A stretch of DNA of 64,000 bases, taken from contig CBDHDN010000003.1 of NCBI GenBank assembly GCA_965261585.1, forward strand, positions 1 to 64,000, read 5' to 3'. A program made the translations under genes and the position numbers. Numbering within the stretch: position 1 is the first letter of the stretch; every line of letters begins with the position of its first letter. The notes under the pieces are model-generated. The model was not told where the DNA came from and made no database searches. It was given only the letters and a program-made list of their open reading frames with translations. Shown here one piece after another: positions 43,488 through 52,580 of this stretch. The DNA is from CBDHDN01 sp965261585. GTDB lineage: Bacteria; Pseudomonadota; Alphaproteobacteria; UBA6615.

Positions 43488-44393
43488 TCACGCGGCGGGC
43501 CTGATTGAGATCGCGGCGTGCCACGCCTGACGAGCTTGAGCGGGGCTCAGGTAGCCGTTCTTTTCGACGATCCACTGGGCATTGTAGAGTTCGACGAAGT
43601 CGCGGACGGCGTCCCGCAGCTCCGCGATGTTGCGGTAGATGCGACCATGGATGATCTGTTCCTTCAGCGTGCGATTGAACCGCTCGGCGACACCGTTGGT
43701 CTGGGGCTCGGCGACGAAGGCGTAGGACGGCTGGATGCCCCAGAACTTGATCTGGTTGGTGAAGTGGTCCGACAGATACTGGGAGCCGTGATCCATCCGC
43801 AAGGCCAGCCCCCGAGCCGCGCCGGCCGCGGTCGAGCCATACAGCCCGGCAAGCCCCATGGAGATCGGCTGCAGGGCGGCGAAGCGGTCGCCGCGCTTGC
43901 AGACATGCCCGCCGACACACTCGGCGTTCCAATGCTCGACGGCGGTGAAGATCCAGCCCCAGCCGTCGTCCACCGTGAACACCCGAACGCCATCGGTGCC
44001 CCACATGAGGTTCGGGGCATGAGTGATGATCTCACCGTCATGGGGATTGCCGCCACGGCGGCGGCAGCGATGGGGCGAGAGCAGATTGTTCTCGCGCATC
44101 AGGCGGAGCACCCGCTTGCGGGCAACCCGGATGTCGCGATAGACCCGAAGCCGAGCCCAGACCTTGCGGTAGCCCTCGCCCTCCCAGGGCGATGCCTCCA
44201 GGTCGGCTTCGATCGCCACCAGCAGCGCCTGGTCCGAGATCGCGGGCTTCGGTCCCCGACGCTTTGCCGGCGGCTGCTCGGCGTGCTGGCCGGAGGTCAT
44301 GGCGTAGAACGAGGAGCGGGCCATGCCCCAGGCGGCGCAGACCCGCCGCAGGCCGTAGGCCAGACCCGTGCCGGGCGAGGTGGCGGCACTCAT
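43488..44393 (-). CDS. IS3-like orfB, DDE transposase (copy 2)
   Basis: 301 residues, same domains as copy 1: integrase core with MWGTDGVRVF, ALRMDHGSQYLSDHF and TNGVAERFNRTLKEQ. Substitutions relative to copy 1 include Y in RVYRDIRV, G in RRRGGNPH and G in CVGGHV. The reading frame is intact. Confidence 0.9.
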   Translation of the reverse strand: MSAATSPGTGLAYGLRRVCAAWGMARSSFYAMTSGQHAEQPPAKRRGPKPAISDQALLVAIEADLEASPWEGEGYRKVWARLRVYRDIRVARKRVLRLMRENNLLSPHRCRRRGGNPHDGEIITHAPNLMWGTDGVRVFTVDDGWGWIFTAVEHWNAECVGGHVCKRGDRFAALQPISMGLAGLYGSTAAGAARGLALRMDHGSQYLSDHFTNQIKFWGIQPSYAFVAEPQTNGVAERFNRTLKEQIIHGRIYRNIAELRDAVRDFVELYNAQWIVEKNGYLSPAQARQAWHAAISIRPAA

Positions 44394-44800
44394 CGCCGCG
44401 ACCTCCGCCGCCCCAAAGGGCCGAAGGTCTCCGTCTTGGCCTCCAGCAGTTCCACCTGCATGGTCAACTCTCCGATCCGCTTCATGGCGCTATCCAGTTC
44501 CGCCTGCACCGGATCGCCCTTGCGTTGCTTGAGCGAGGCGTCGATCCCGCCGATCGCTTTCTCACGCCACTGCTCGAGCCGGAAGATCTCTACGCCCAAC
44601 TGGCGCGACAGAAGTTGCACCGGCTCGTCACGCAAAAGCCGCAGAACGACCTCACGCTTGCGCGCCACCGTCCATCGCTGGCCAAGTCCCAGCGGGCCTG
44701 CCGGCAAAGCCTGGCCTGGGGAAAACGTGGACGAGCCAAGCTCGCCCGCATTTACCACAGGCCCATCAACAGTAACTTTCTTCTCAAAATTATCGGTCAT
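44390..44800 (-). CDS. IS3-like orfA, transposase helix-turn-helix subunit (copy 2)
   Basis: 136 residues from ATG 44800, AAGGAGGA upstream. Near-identical to the copy 1 protein, with T in KKVTVDGPVVN where copy 1 has A. It overlaps orfB as ATGA. Confidence 0.88.
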   Translation of the reverse strand: MTDNFEKKVTVDGPVVNAGELGSSTFSPGQALPAGPLGLGQRWTVARKREVVLRLLRDEPVQLLSRQLGVEIFRLEQWREKAIGGIDASLKQRKGDPVQAELDSAMKRIGELTMQVELLEAKTETFGPLGRRRSRR

Positions 44801-44881
44801 GTTCCGGTCCTCCTTGGACACTTCGATTAAGCCAATTCTGTGTCCAAGGAAATCGGGTCCGACTCAGCGATAGGAGAGGCC

Positions 44882-46929
44882 ATGCGTTACGTTCTGGTCG
44901 GTATTGTCGTCATCGTCTTTGTGGTGGTCGGCGCGCTGCTCGCGGTGCCGGCTCTGGTGCCGGCGGACACTGTGAAGGAACAAATCGCGCGCGCCGTCGG
45001 CGACGCGACCGGGCGCGATGTGACGATCAACGGCGAGGTCAGCGTCTCGCTGCTGCCGCGGCTGAAGCTTGAATTGAACGACGTTGCACTGGCCAACGTG
45101 CCGGGCGCCGACAATGCGAACATGGCGACGCTGAAGCAGCTGATCGTGCAGCTGCGCGTCCTACCGCTGATCCGGCGCGAGGTCGCCGTCGATCGCTTCG
45201 TCCTGGTCGAACCGGTGATCAATCTGGAGATCGACGCCGGTGGCCACGCCAATTGGACGTTCGCCGCGGCCGGTTCAGCACCGGTCGCGCCGGCCGGTGG
45301 CGCAGCCCGGTCGGGCGGTGGGCAGGAGGCCGCAGGCGGCGGGGCTGGCCTCGGCGAGCTCAGCCTTGGCGAGGTGCAGTTCGTCGACGGCATTATCCGC
45401 TACGTCGATGCCCGGCAGGACACGCGTTATACGCTGGAGGGCGTGAACCTGACGGTGTCGCTGAGCAATCTGGACAGCCCGCTGACCGCGGTCGGCGGCG
45501 CTAGGCTGAATGGCCAGGACGTGGCGCTGAACCTGGGTGTCGAGGCGCCACGGGCGCTGCTGGCCGGCGGTGTGACCGCAGTCGAGGCGGCGATCCAATC
45601 CGACAGGGTCGCGCTCACCTACCAGGGCAGCCTGGCACGCGACGGCGGCGGCCGGACAGCCGGCGGGACGGTGGTGCTCGACGTGCCTTCGATCGCCCAG
45701 CTCGGCCAGTGGCTGGATGTCGAGCTCGGTGCCGCCGCGGTGGTGGAGCGGGTCAGCATCGCCGGCGACGTAGCCCTGCGGGGGACGCGGTTCGCCTTCA
45801 CGAACGCCCGCATCGGCCTCGACGACATGACGGCGACCGGTGACCTGGCGATCGACACGAGCGGCGCCAAGCCGAGCCTGCAGGGGTCGCTCAGCGTCGA
45901 CCGGCTGGACGTCAACAAGTTCCTGCCGGCGCCGGCCGTCGAACCAGCCGGCCGGTCGGCGCCGGCAGAGGGCCAGACGGTAGCGCCGGCGGGCACGGCG
46001 TCGCCCGGCTGGAGCGATGCGCCGATCGATGTGTCTGGACTGCAGGCGGCCAACGTGGACCTCGCGCTGGAGGCCGGCGGCATCCTGTTCCGCGAGATGA
46101 AGATCGGGCCGAGCGCGGTCGATCTGAAGCTCGTCGACGGCCTCTTGACCGTCGATCTGACCCGGCTGGAGCTCTATGGCGGCAGCGGCGACGGACGGGT
46201 CGTCGTCGATGGCCGAGGCGCCGCGCCGGCGATCGACAGCCGATTCGCGCTGGCCGGCGTGCAGGCGATGCCGCTGCTGCGCGATGCCACAGGCTTTCGG
46301 CTGATCGAGGGCGGCGGCAGCCTTGAGTTCACGCTGTCGACCGCCGGCCAAAGCCAGCGTGCGATGGTCTCGGCGCTCGACGGCAACGGCACTGTCAAGT
46401 TTGTCGACGGGGCGATCAACGGCATCAATCTCGCGGCCATGGTGCGCAACGTTACGTCGGCCTTCGCTGCCGGCGCGGCTGCGCAGAAGACCGACTTCGC
46501 GGAGCTGTCGGGGACGTTTACGATCACCGACGGCAGCTTCGCGAATAGCGATCTGCTGCTGTTGAACCCGCTGGCGCGGGCACGGCCGACCTGCCGAACC
46601 GGACCGTGTCCTATCGCCTGGAGCCGAAGGTCGTGGCCTCCCTGGAGGGCCAGGGCGGCGCGGCCGACGCCGGTGGCTTGACGGTGCCGGTGATCGTCGA
46701 GGGGCCGTGGGACGACCTCAGCTATCGGCCCGATCTGGCCGGCCTCGCGACGCAGATCCTGGACAACCCGCAAGCCGCCGTCGGCAGCGTGACCAGGGCG
46801 GTCGAGGGCGTCTCGCAGGGCGGTGCCGGCGTGCTGGGCGAGGTCCTGGAGAGCGTGACCGGTGGCGGTGGCGAGGGCGGCGGCTTGCCCGATGTCGGTG
46901 ACGCGCTGAAGGGCCTGCTGGGGCGCTGA
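44882..46929 (+). pseudogene. AsmA family inner-membrane/periplasmic protein, frameshifted
   Basis: AsmA-like protein, a class now linked to lipid transfer between inner and outer membranes. Start ATG 44882 after AGGAGAGG. An N-terminal helix (RYVLVGIVVIVFVVVGALLA) anchors it. The long repetitive beta-rich body has the AsmA opening (AVGDATGRDVTINGEVSVSL, LPRLKLELNDVALANVPGA) and the conserved C-terminal SLEFTLSTAGQSQRAMVSAL and GTVKFVDGAINGINLAAMVR. Near 46578 one base is missing; TADLPNRTVSYRLEPKVV and the rest continue in another frame to TGA 46929. Its promoter was removed by the IS element ending at 44866. Confidence 0.82.
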
Positions 46930-46951
46930 GGGGCGGGGCCCGGCCGCGGGC

Positions 46952-48529
46952 CTACCAGACGCCGATCATGATGCCGCGCTGCTGTGCGGTGCCTGTGGCC
47001 TGCAAGACCCGGTCATCGGTGATCGTCCGCCGCGTCTTGCGCCGACGCAGCCAGGCGAACAGGCGCTCGTGCAACTCGGCGCGCACGGCGGCATGGGCCG
47101 GGTCGGCGCCGAGGTCCTTGAGCTCGCGCGGATCGGTCCGCAGATCGAACAGCTGCGGCCGGTAGCCTTCGAAGTGCACGTACTTCCAGTCGGCGGTGCG
47201 GACCATATAAGCGCGCGCGTCCCGGGGCCCGCGGCCGAGCTCGACGCGCGCTTCCCTGAACGCGTAGTCGGCCTCGGCGAAGACAGCGTCGCGCCACGGC
47301 TCGCCCGGCGCGGCGCGCAGCAGCGGCAGCAGCGAGCGTCCCTCGAGCCGCTCGCCGGCGACGGCCCCGCCGACCGCCTCGACAAACGTCGGGGCCAGGT
47401 CGATCGCCTCCACCAGCCGGTCGTCGCGCGTGCCGCGCGTTGTGTCGGCGGCGTCGTCCGGGTCGCAGACGATCATCGGGATGCGCACGCTCTCCTCGTG
47501 AAACATCTCCTTCTCGCCGAGCCAATGGTCGCCCAGATAGTCGCCGTGGTCGCTCGTGAAGACGATCATCGTGTCGGCGATGCGGCCGTTCTTTGCTAGC
47601 AACGCGAACAGGCGGCCGAGGTTGTCGTCGACCTCCTTGATCAGTCCCATGTAGGCCGGGATCACGGTGCGCCGGGTCGCCTCGTCGGCGAACGCGCGGC
47701 CCTCGTCGTGGCGGGTGAATGCCGAGACCACCGGATGCGGGTCGTCGAGCTCGTCCGGGTGCCGGTTCGCGGCGGCGATCGCGTTCGGCCCGTAGAGGGC
47801 GTGGTACGGCGCCGGCGCGATATAGGGCCAGTGCGGCTTGATGTAGCTGAGGTGCAGGCACCACGCATCGGCGCCGGCCTCGGTGATGAAGTCGATGGCG
47901 CGGTCGGTGACGTACGCGGTCTCGGAGTGCTCCGCCTTGACGCGGGCGGCGAGGCCCGCGTTGCGCATGTTCCAGCCGCTCAGAACCGCGCCGTCCGGGC
48001 CAACGCCCGAATTCGCATATGCGTGCCAGGGGTTCGGGCCGTCGTAGCCGTGGCGCCGCAGATAGCCGTTGTAGGCCGGGCTCTTCCGCGCCACCAGCTC
48101 GTCGGGGTAGAGGCCGTCGTGGCGCGCATACGGCTCGAAGCCGCACTCGGCAATCAGGCGGCCGGCGGTCGATTCTGGGTCAAGCCCAACGCGCGCCATG
48201 CCGGCGTAGTCGGCCCGCATATGCGTCTTGCCGCAAAGCGCGGTGCGCACGCCGAGCGGGCGCAGGTAGTCGCCGAGCGTCAGCTCGCCCACGTCCAGCG
48301 GCACGTTGTTCCAGGTCGACCCGTGGCTGAACATGTAGCGCCCGGTGTAGAACGACATGCGCGACGGTCCGCAGATCGGCGCCTGGCAATAGGCCCGGGT
48401 GAAGACGACGCCGCGCCCAGCCAGTCCGTCAATATACGGCGTCTCCAGCGTCGGGTGGCCCATGCACGACAGGTAGTCCGCCCGCAGCTGGTCGCACATC
48501 ACGAACAGGATATTGCGCACGCGGCTCAT
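46952..48529 (-). CDS. Sulfatase-superfamily hydrolase (arylsulfatase/phosphonate monoester hydrolase-like)
   Basis: 525 residues from ATG 48529 (MSRVRNILFVMCDQLRADYL). Alkaline-phosphatase fold. The metal site begins with MCDQLR (Asp13). The CxPxR motif is C53-G54-P55-S56-R57 in APICGPSRMSFYTGRY, whose Cys is normally converted to formylglycine. TSDHGDYLGDHW supplies the second metal Asp/His. The family splits into sulfatases and phosphonate monoester hydrolases; the pattern here does not settle which. No signal peptide is seen, so it is cytoplasmic, which favours a phosphonate/phosphodiester substrate. Confidence 0.88.
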   Translation of the reverse strand: MSRVRNILFVMCDQLRADYLSCMGHPTLETPYIDGLAGRGVVFTRAYCQAPICGPSRMSFYTGRYMFSHGSTWNNVPLDVGELTLGDYLRPLGVRTALCGKTHMRADYAGMARVGLDPESTAGRLIAECGFEPYARHDGLYPDELVARKSPAYNGYLRRHGYDGPNPWHAYANSGVGPDGAVLSGWNMRNAGLAARVKAEHSETAYVTDRAIDFITEAGADAWCLHLSYIKPHWPYIAPAPYHALYGPNAIAAANRHPDELDDPHPVVSAFTRHDEGRAFADEATRRTVIPAYMGLIKEVDDNLGRLFALLAKNGRIADTMIVFTSDHGDYLGDHWLGEKEMFHEESVRIPMIVCDPDDAADTTRGTRDDRLVEAIDLAPTFVEAVGGAVAGERLEGRSLLPLLRAAPGEPWRDAVFAEADYAFREARVELGRGPRDARAYMVRTADWKYVHFEGYRPQLFDLRTDPRELKDLGADPAHAAVRAELHERLFAWLRRRKTRRTITDDRVLQATGTAQQRGIMIGVW

Positions 48530-48554
48530 CGGTATTTCTCCATCAGCCCGCGTC

Positions 48555-48599
48555 GGCCAGCCACCATGTGGCCAGCCACCATGTGGCCAGCCACCATGT
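48555..48599. repeat. 15-bp tandem repeat, three exact copies
   Basis: GGCCAGCCACCATGT occurs at 48555-48569, 48570-48584 and 48585-48599. It lies in the 111-base gap between the sulfatase start and the methyltransferase stop, on the 5' side of the sulfatase, and could affect its promoter or leader. Confidence 0.9.
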
Positions 48600-48640
48600 G
48601 GTCGGCCGCCGCTCGGAGCAATGCCAATCCTTTGCGCGGC

Positions 48641-49258
48641 CTATTGCCGATCGGCCGGGCGCAGCACCAGCAGCTTGATGATGTCGGCGTGCAGGAAGCG
48701 GAACTCGACGAGGTCCAGGCCGGCGTCGGCGGCGTATTGCTCGGTGTTGCGATCGAACCGGGCGCCGTAGAGATAGCCGATCAGCGGCGTCCACGCCTGC
48801 ATGATCAGGCGTGGGATCGGCTGCTTCGAGTAGGAATATTCGAGCAGGCGAATCTCGCCGGCCGGCTTGCAGATGCGGGCCAGCTCCCGGAGCGTCGGCA
48901 ACTGGTCATCGTCGTCGAGAACGCAGAATAGAAACGTCGAGACGATGGCGTCGAACGTATCGTCGGCAAACGCCGTCCGGCGCACGTCCATTTCCAGCAG
49001 CTCGACGTCGCGGCCGGCCCGGGCGCGGCGCCGTTCGGCGCGCGCCAGCATCGCGGGGCTGAGGTCGATGGCAGTGACCGTGGCGTCCGGCTCGTAGTAC
49101 GCGATGTTGCGCCCCGTGCCGACGCCGGCGTCGAGGACGCGGCCGGCCAGGCTGGCGAACAGCGTCGGGCGGATCGTCCGGTAGTGCTTGCGCTCCCAGT
49201 AGTAGTCGAACGCGTCGTAGTACCAGGCGGCGCGCGCGTAGACTTCCTTCTTGCCCAT
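48641..49258 (-). CDS. Class I SAM-dependent methyltransferase (UbiE/COQ5-like)
   Basis: 205 residues from ATG 49258 (MGKKEVYARAAWYYDAFDYY). SAM-binding motif I VLDAGVGTGRNIAYY, motif II TAIDLSPAMLARAERR, motif IV DDTFDAIVSTFLFCVL and post-motif RICKPAGEIRLLEYSYSKQP match small UbiE-like methyltransferases. The C-terminal part (TPLIGYLYGARFDRNTEQYA) resembles phospholipid or quinone methylating relatives. The longer in-frame extension upstream lacks features. Confidence 0.88.
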   Translation of the reverse strand: MGKKEVYARAAWYYDAFDYYWERKHYRTIRPTLFASLAGRVLDAGVGTGRNIAYYEPDATVTAIDLSPAMLARAERRRARAGRDVELLEMDVRRTAFADDTFDAIVSTFLFCVLDDDDQLPTLRELARICKPAGEIRLLEYSYSKQPIPRLIMQAWTPLIGYLYGARFDRNTEQYAADAGLDLVEFRFLHADIIKLLVLRPADRQ

Positions 49259-49355
49259 GCCCCCGGAGTTAGCACAGAAGGGCTGGTGCGGCATATGGTG
49301 GCCGCCCGATTCGGCGGCGTGGCCGCGCGTGCCTCCTCCTTCTCGCAGGTGCATC

Positions 49356-50612
49356 ATGACGGTCACGGCGTTCCTCAACCTTGCGGCCCTGCTGATCACG
49401 CTTGCCGCGGCCTTCGGCTACGTCAATCACCGCTGGCTCCGATTGCCGCACACGATCGGGCTCGTCGTGATCGCACTGGCGGTCTCGTTCGCCGTGCTCG
49501 GCCTCGATGCATGGGTGCCGGGCTTCGGCTTCCGGGTGACCGTGCGGCAGGCGCTGATCGAGATCGATTTCTCCGACGTGCTGATGCAGGGGATGCTGAG
49601 CTTCCTGCTGTTCGCCGGCGCGCTGCACGTCAATCTTGACGACCTGATCGCCCGCCGCTGGGCGATCTCGGTGCTGGCAACGGTCGGCGTGCTCATGTCG
49701 ACCTTCATGGTCGGCCTGGCGACGTTCTTTGCGTTTCGCCTGATCGGCCTCGCGATTCCGTTGAGTTACTGCCTCGTGTTCGGTGCGCTGATCTCGCCGA
49801 CCGATCCGGTTGCCGTGCTCGGCATCCTCAAGAAGGTCGCGGTGCCGGCCAGCCTGGAAGCGAAGATCGCCGGCGAAAGCCTGTTCAACGACGGCGTCGG
49901 CATCGTCGTGTTCACGATCCTGGTCGCCATCGCCGGCGGTGCCGGCGAGCATGGCCACATCACGCCGCTCGGCATCGTCGAGCTGTTCCTCGTCGAGGCG
50001 GTTGGCGGCGTCGTGCTCGGCTTGGTTGCCGGCACCATCGCCTATCGGGCGATGAAGTCGATCGACGAATACAACCTCGAGATCCTGATCACGCTGTCGC
50101 TGGTCACGGCGACCTACGGGGTCGCCATTGCCCTCGGCGTTTCCGGGCCGATTGCCGTCGTCATCGCCGGGCTGTTGATCGGCAACTACGGCAAGCGGTT
50201 CGCCATGAGCGAGACGTCACGCACCCACATCGGCAACTTCTGGTCCGTGACCGACGAGATCCTCAACTCGATCCTGTTCCTGGCTATCGGCTTCGAGTTC
50301 ATCGCGCTCACCCTGACGGGCCGGATCGGCCTGGCCATGGCGCTCGCCTTGCCAATCGTGCTCTCCGCCCGGTTCATAAGCGTAGCGGCGCCGCTGTCGC
50401 TGCTCGGCCTGCGGCGCGAATTCACCAAGGGTGCGATTCCAGTCCTCACCTGGGGTGGCCTGCGCGGCGGCATCTCCGTCGCGTTGGCCCTGTCACTGCC
50501 GGCGTTTGCCGGTAAGGACGTGATCCTCGCCGCGACCTATGGCGTCGTCGTCTTCTCGATCATCGTGCAGGGCCTGACCCTCGAACATGTCGTCCGGCGG
50601 GTCGTGCGCTAG
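49356..50612 (+). CDS. CPA1-type Na+/H+ (cation/proton) antiporter
   Basis: 418 residues from ATG 49356 (MTVTAFLNLAALLITLAAAF). Twelve or so hydrophobic helices. The ion-binding core has SPTDPVAVLGILKK and KIAGESLFNDGVGIVVFTIL, with the ND pair typical of CPA1, and TWGGLRGGISVALALSLP near the C-terminus with a conserved Arg. It lacks the long cytoplasmic tail of some NhaP. Its TAG (50610-50612) uses the TA target of the IS630 insertion and the first G of the element; the uninterrupted sequence (CGC TAG CGG) would give the same stop. Confidence 0.92.
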   Translation: MTVTAFLNLAALLITLAAAFGYVNHRWLRLPHTIGLVVIALAVSFAVLGLDAWVPGFGFRVTVRQALIEIDFSDVLMQGMLSFLLFAGALHVNLDDLIARRWAISVLATVGVLMSTFMVGLATFFAFRLIGLAIPLSYCLVFGALISPTDPVAVLGILKKVAVPASLEAKIAGESLFNDGVGIVVFTILVAIAGGAGEHGHITPLGIVELFLVEAVGGVVLGLVAGTIAYRAMKSIDEYNLEILITLSLVTATYGVAIALGVSGPIAVVIAGLLIGNYGKRFAMSETSRTHIGNFWSVTDEILNSILFLAIGFEFIALTLTGRIGLAMALALPIVLSARFISVAAPLSLLGLRREFTKGAIPVLTWGGLRGGISVALALSLPAFAGKDVILAATYGVVVFSIIVQGLTLEHVVRRVVR

Positions 50613-51661
50613 AGTACATCCGGTTTAGACGGAATATCCTGCATTGACGAGGTAGTTTCTGCATTCGGTTGGAGAGAATTCATCGAGGGCGTTTCCAATT
50701 GCCCGCCAGAGGTCATCGACGGTTCTGGCGCCGACCTTGCGGAGAATGGCTTTGAGCTTGGCGAAGACCTGTTCGATGGGATTGAGATCGGGGCTGTAGG
50801 GCGGCAGGTAGAGCGGGGTTGCGCCGACCGCCTCAATGGCCTCGTGTACGCCGGCGACCTTGTGGGAGGAGAGGTTGTCCATGATGACGATGTCGCCCGC
50901 GGACAGGGTCGGGACCAGGGCTTGCTGGACCCAGGCAAGGAAGCTTGCGCCGTTGATCGGGCCATCGAAAACGCAGGGCGCGGTGATCCGGTCGTGACGC
51001 AGGGCGGCAATGAACGTGGTTGTCTTCCAGTGGCCATGGGGAATGGCCGCCACCACCCGTTCGCCGCGCGGTGCCCGGCCATAACGCCGGGCCATGTTCG
51101 TCCGCGCCCAGGTCTCGTCGAGAAAGACCAGCCGTTCGGCAATCAGCCCAGGTTGCTCGTTGCGCCAAGTGGCTCGCGCCGCCGCGACGTCAGGGCGCTC
51201 CTGCTCGGCGGCGTGGGCTGTCTTTTTTTGCGACTCAGCCCCTGAGCCAGAAGAAAGTCGCCAAGCGTCGAGCGCTTCGCCTCGATCCCCTCGGCGGCCA
51301 GCAAGACGCAAAGCTCGTCAATGGTGATGTCGCAATTCTCCATCACCAGAGCCCGAATGCGATCGCCATGGGGAGCCAGTTTCGATTTCTTCCAGCCACC
51401 GTATTTGTCGGCTTTGATCGTGCCCCGCTGCTTCCAACGCTGCATCAGCTTCACAACAAAGCTGATGCTCACATCAAATTGCTTCGCCGCCGCATTGCGA
51501 GAGGTCCCCGATTCAACAACTCGAACAACTCGTTCACGAAGATCTTCCGAATAAGGTCGTGTCATCCATGGCTGGCCTCCTTTAACCCAGCTCATAGCTT
51601 GAATCACTTTTTGCGACCCTTGGGAATCCCCTTTTTGATTCTGTCTATGCCGGACCCGCTC
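50612..51661 (-). mobile_element. IS630-family insertion sequence, copy 2 (inverted relative to copy 1)
   Basis: 1050 bases, flanked by TA at 50610-50611 and 51662-51663. Ends match copy 1 with one or so difference (GAGTACATCC instead of GAGCACATCC). The target was again CTAG, and again its TAG forms the stop of the neighbouring gene, here the antiporter. Confidence 0.93.
50625..51565 (-). CDS. IS630 family transposase (copy 2), two frames joined at an A7 run
   Basis: Same organisation as copy 1: a helix-turn-helix first frame from ATG 51565 and a DDE second frame ending at TAA 50625, joined by a -1 step at the A7 run (T7 on the plus strand near 51228-51234). The sequence differs from copy 1 at HKVAGVHEAIEA (G) against HKVASVHEAIEA. 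The shared A7 and frame layout argue that the shift is programmed. Confidence 0.88.
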
Positions 51662-51769
51662 TAGCGGCCCGCCCGTATCGGCGGTCTCCAGTGCCAACGC
51701 GACCGTCCCGCGTTGCCGTAATGCAGCGGCGCGGCCCGCGCTGGAACGGCCACTGCTTGTCGCCGGAGC

Positions 51770-52495
51770 TCATGCGCCGGCAGCCAGCGCCGTGCGGTAG
51801 GCATCCGCCAGTTCGCCCATGGTCTCGAAGGCGAGACACGGCTCGACCGTCTCGGCCGGGCGGATCGCGGCGCCGCCGCCGGCCGCGTGGCCGCGGCGGA
51901 TCCAGGCCGATGTCAGCCCGATCGCGGCCGCCGGGACATGATCGTGGAAGAGCGATTGGGCGACGTGCAGGTGGTGTTCGCGATCGAGGCCTCGTCGCGC
52001 CAGGGACTCGAGCAGCGCTTCGAAATTGCGCCTGTCCGGCTTGTACGAGCCGATGTCCTGGGCCGTCAGGATCTCGTCGAACGCGACACCCAGCTTACCG
52101 TTCGACACGGCGAACGAGGCGCGGTCGATGTTGGACAGGATGATCAGCTTGCAGTGCCGCTTGAGGTAGGTGAGGGCCGGCGGCGTGTCGGGAAACGCCG
52201 GCCAGTCGCTTACCGATGCGCCGAAGGCGGCCGCCGCGTCGGCGTCGCGCGGCAGGCGCCACGCGTCGGCGAGCCGATCGTGCACGTGTTTCAGAATGTC
52301 GGGATAAAGCAGACCGGGCGTCGCTGCCTGCTGCGCGGACTCGGCGCGGCCGAATGCGTCCAGGATGTCGTCCTTGGCAACGTTGGCGCCGTTCCGGTCG
52401 AGCCAGGGCCGCAGCGCCGCGACAATCCCGGCCTCCCAGTCGATCAGGGTGCCATAGCAGTCGAAGCTGAGGGAGCGGAACTCGGAGAGTCGCAT
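51770..52495 (-). CDS. Haloacid dehalogenase type II-like HAD hydrolase
   Basis: 241 residues from ATG 52495. HAD superfamily with nucleophile Asp12 in SFDCYGTLIDWE, motif II Ser/Asn in IILSNIDRASF, motif III Lys in GSYKPDRRNFEALL and motif IV around VAQSLFHDHVPAAAIGL. The FDCYGTLIDWE pattern and SLFHD motif are typical of 2-haloacid dehalogenase and related (S)-2-haloacid enzymes. Substrate unproven. Confidence 0.9.
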   Translation of the reverse strand: MRLSEFRSLSFDCYGTLIDWEAGIVAALRPWLDRNGANVAKDDILDAFGRAESAQQAATPGLLYPDILKHVHDRLADAWRLPRDADAAAAFGASVSDWPAFPDTPPALTYLKRHCKLIILSNIDRASFAVSNGKLGVAFDEILTAQDIGSYKPDRRNFEALLESLARRGLDREHHLHVAQSLFHDHVPAAAIGLTSAWIRRGHAAGGGAAIRPAETVEPCLAFETMGELADAYRTALAAGA

Positions 52496-52580
52496 CGCAA
52501 ATCACCCTTTGGTCGACGAGGCGTGCGGATCGTAGCACGCCGGCGACGGGGCTCGGTCACCCGGAGGCGGATGTCGGTGG

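Larger units (their letters stand above)
43453..44866 (-). mobile_element. IS3-like insertion sequence, copy 2 (inverted relative to copy 1)
   Basis: 1414 bases, the same length and ends (TGTAGCGCACCCGG and TGAGTCGGACCCGATT) as 31936-33349. It lies directly against the broken right end of the upstream IS, and only 15 bases before the AsmA-like ATG. The two flanks show no target duplication, so sequence was lost after or during insertion. Confidence 0.9.

Noticed and set aside
48543..48794. Small minus-strand protein with TWWLA repeats
   Set aside because: It is translation of the 15-base tandem repeat region and part of the methyltransferase in another frame; no ribosome site.
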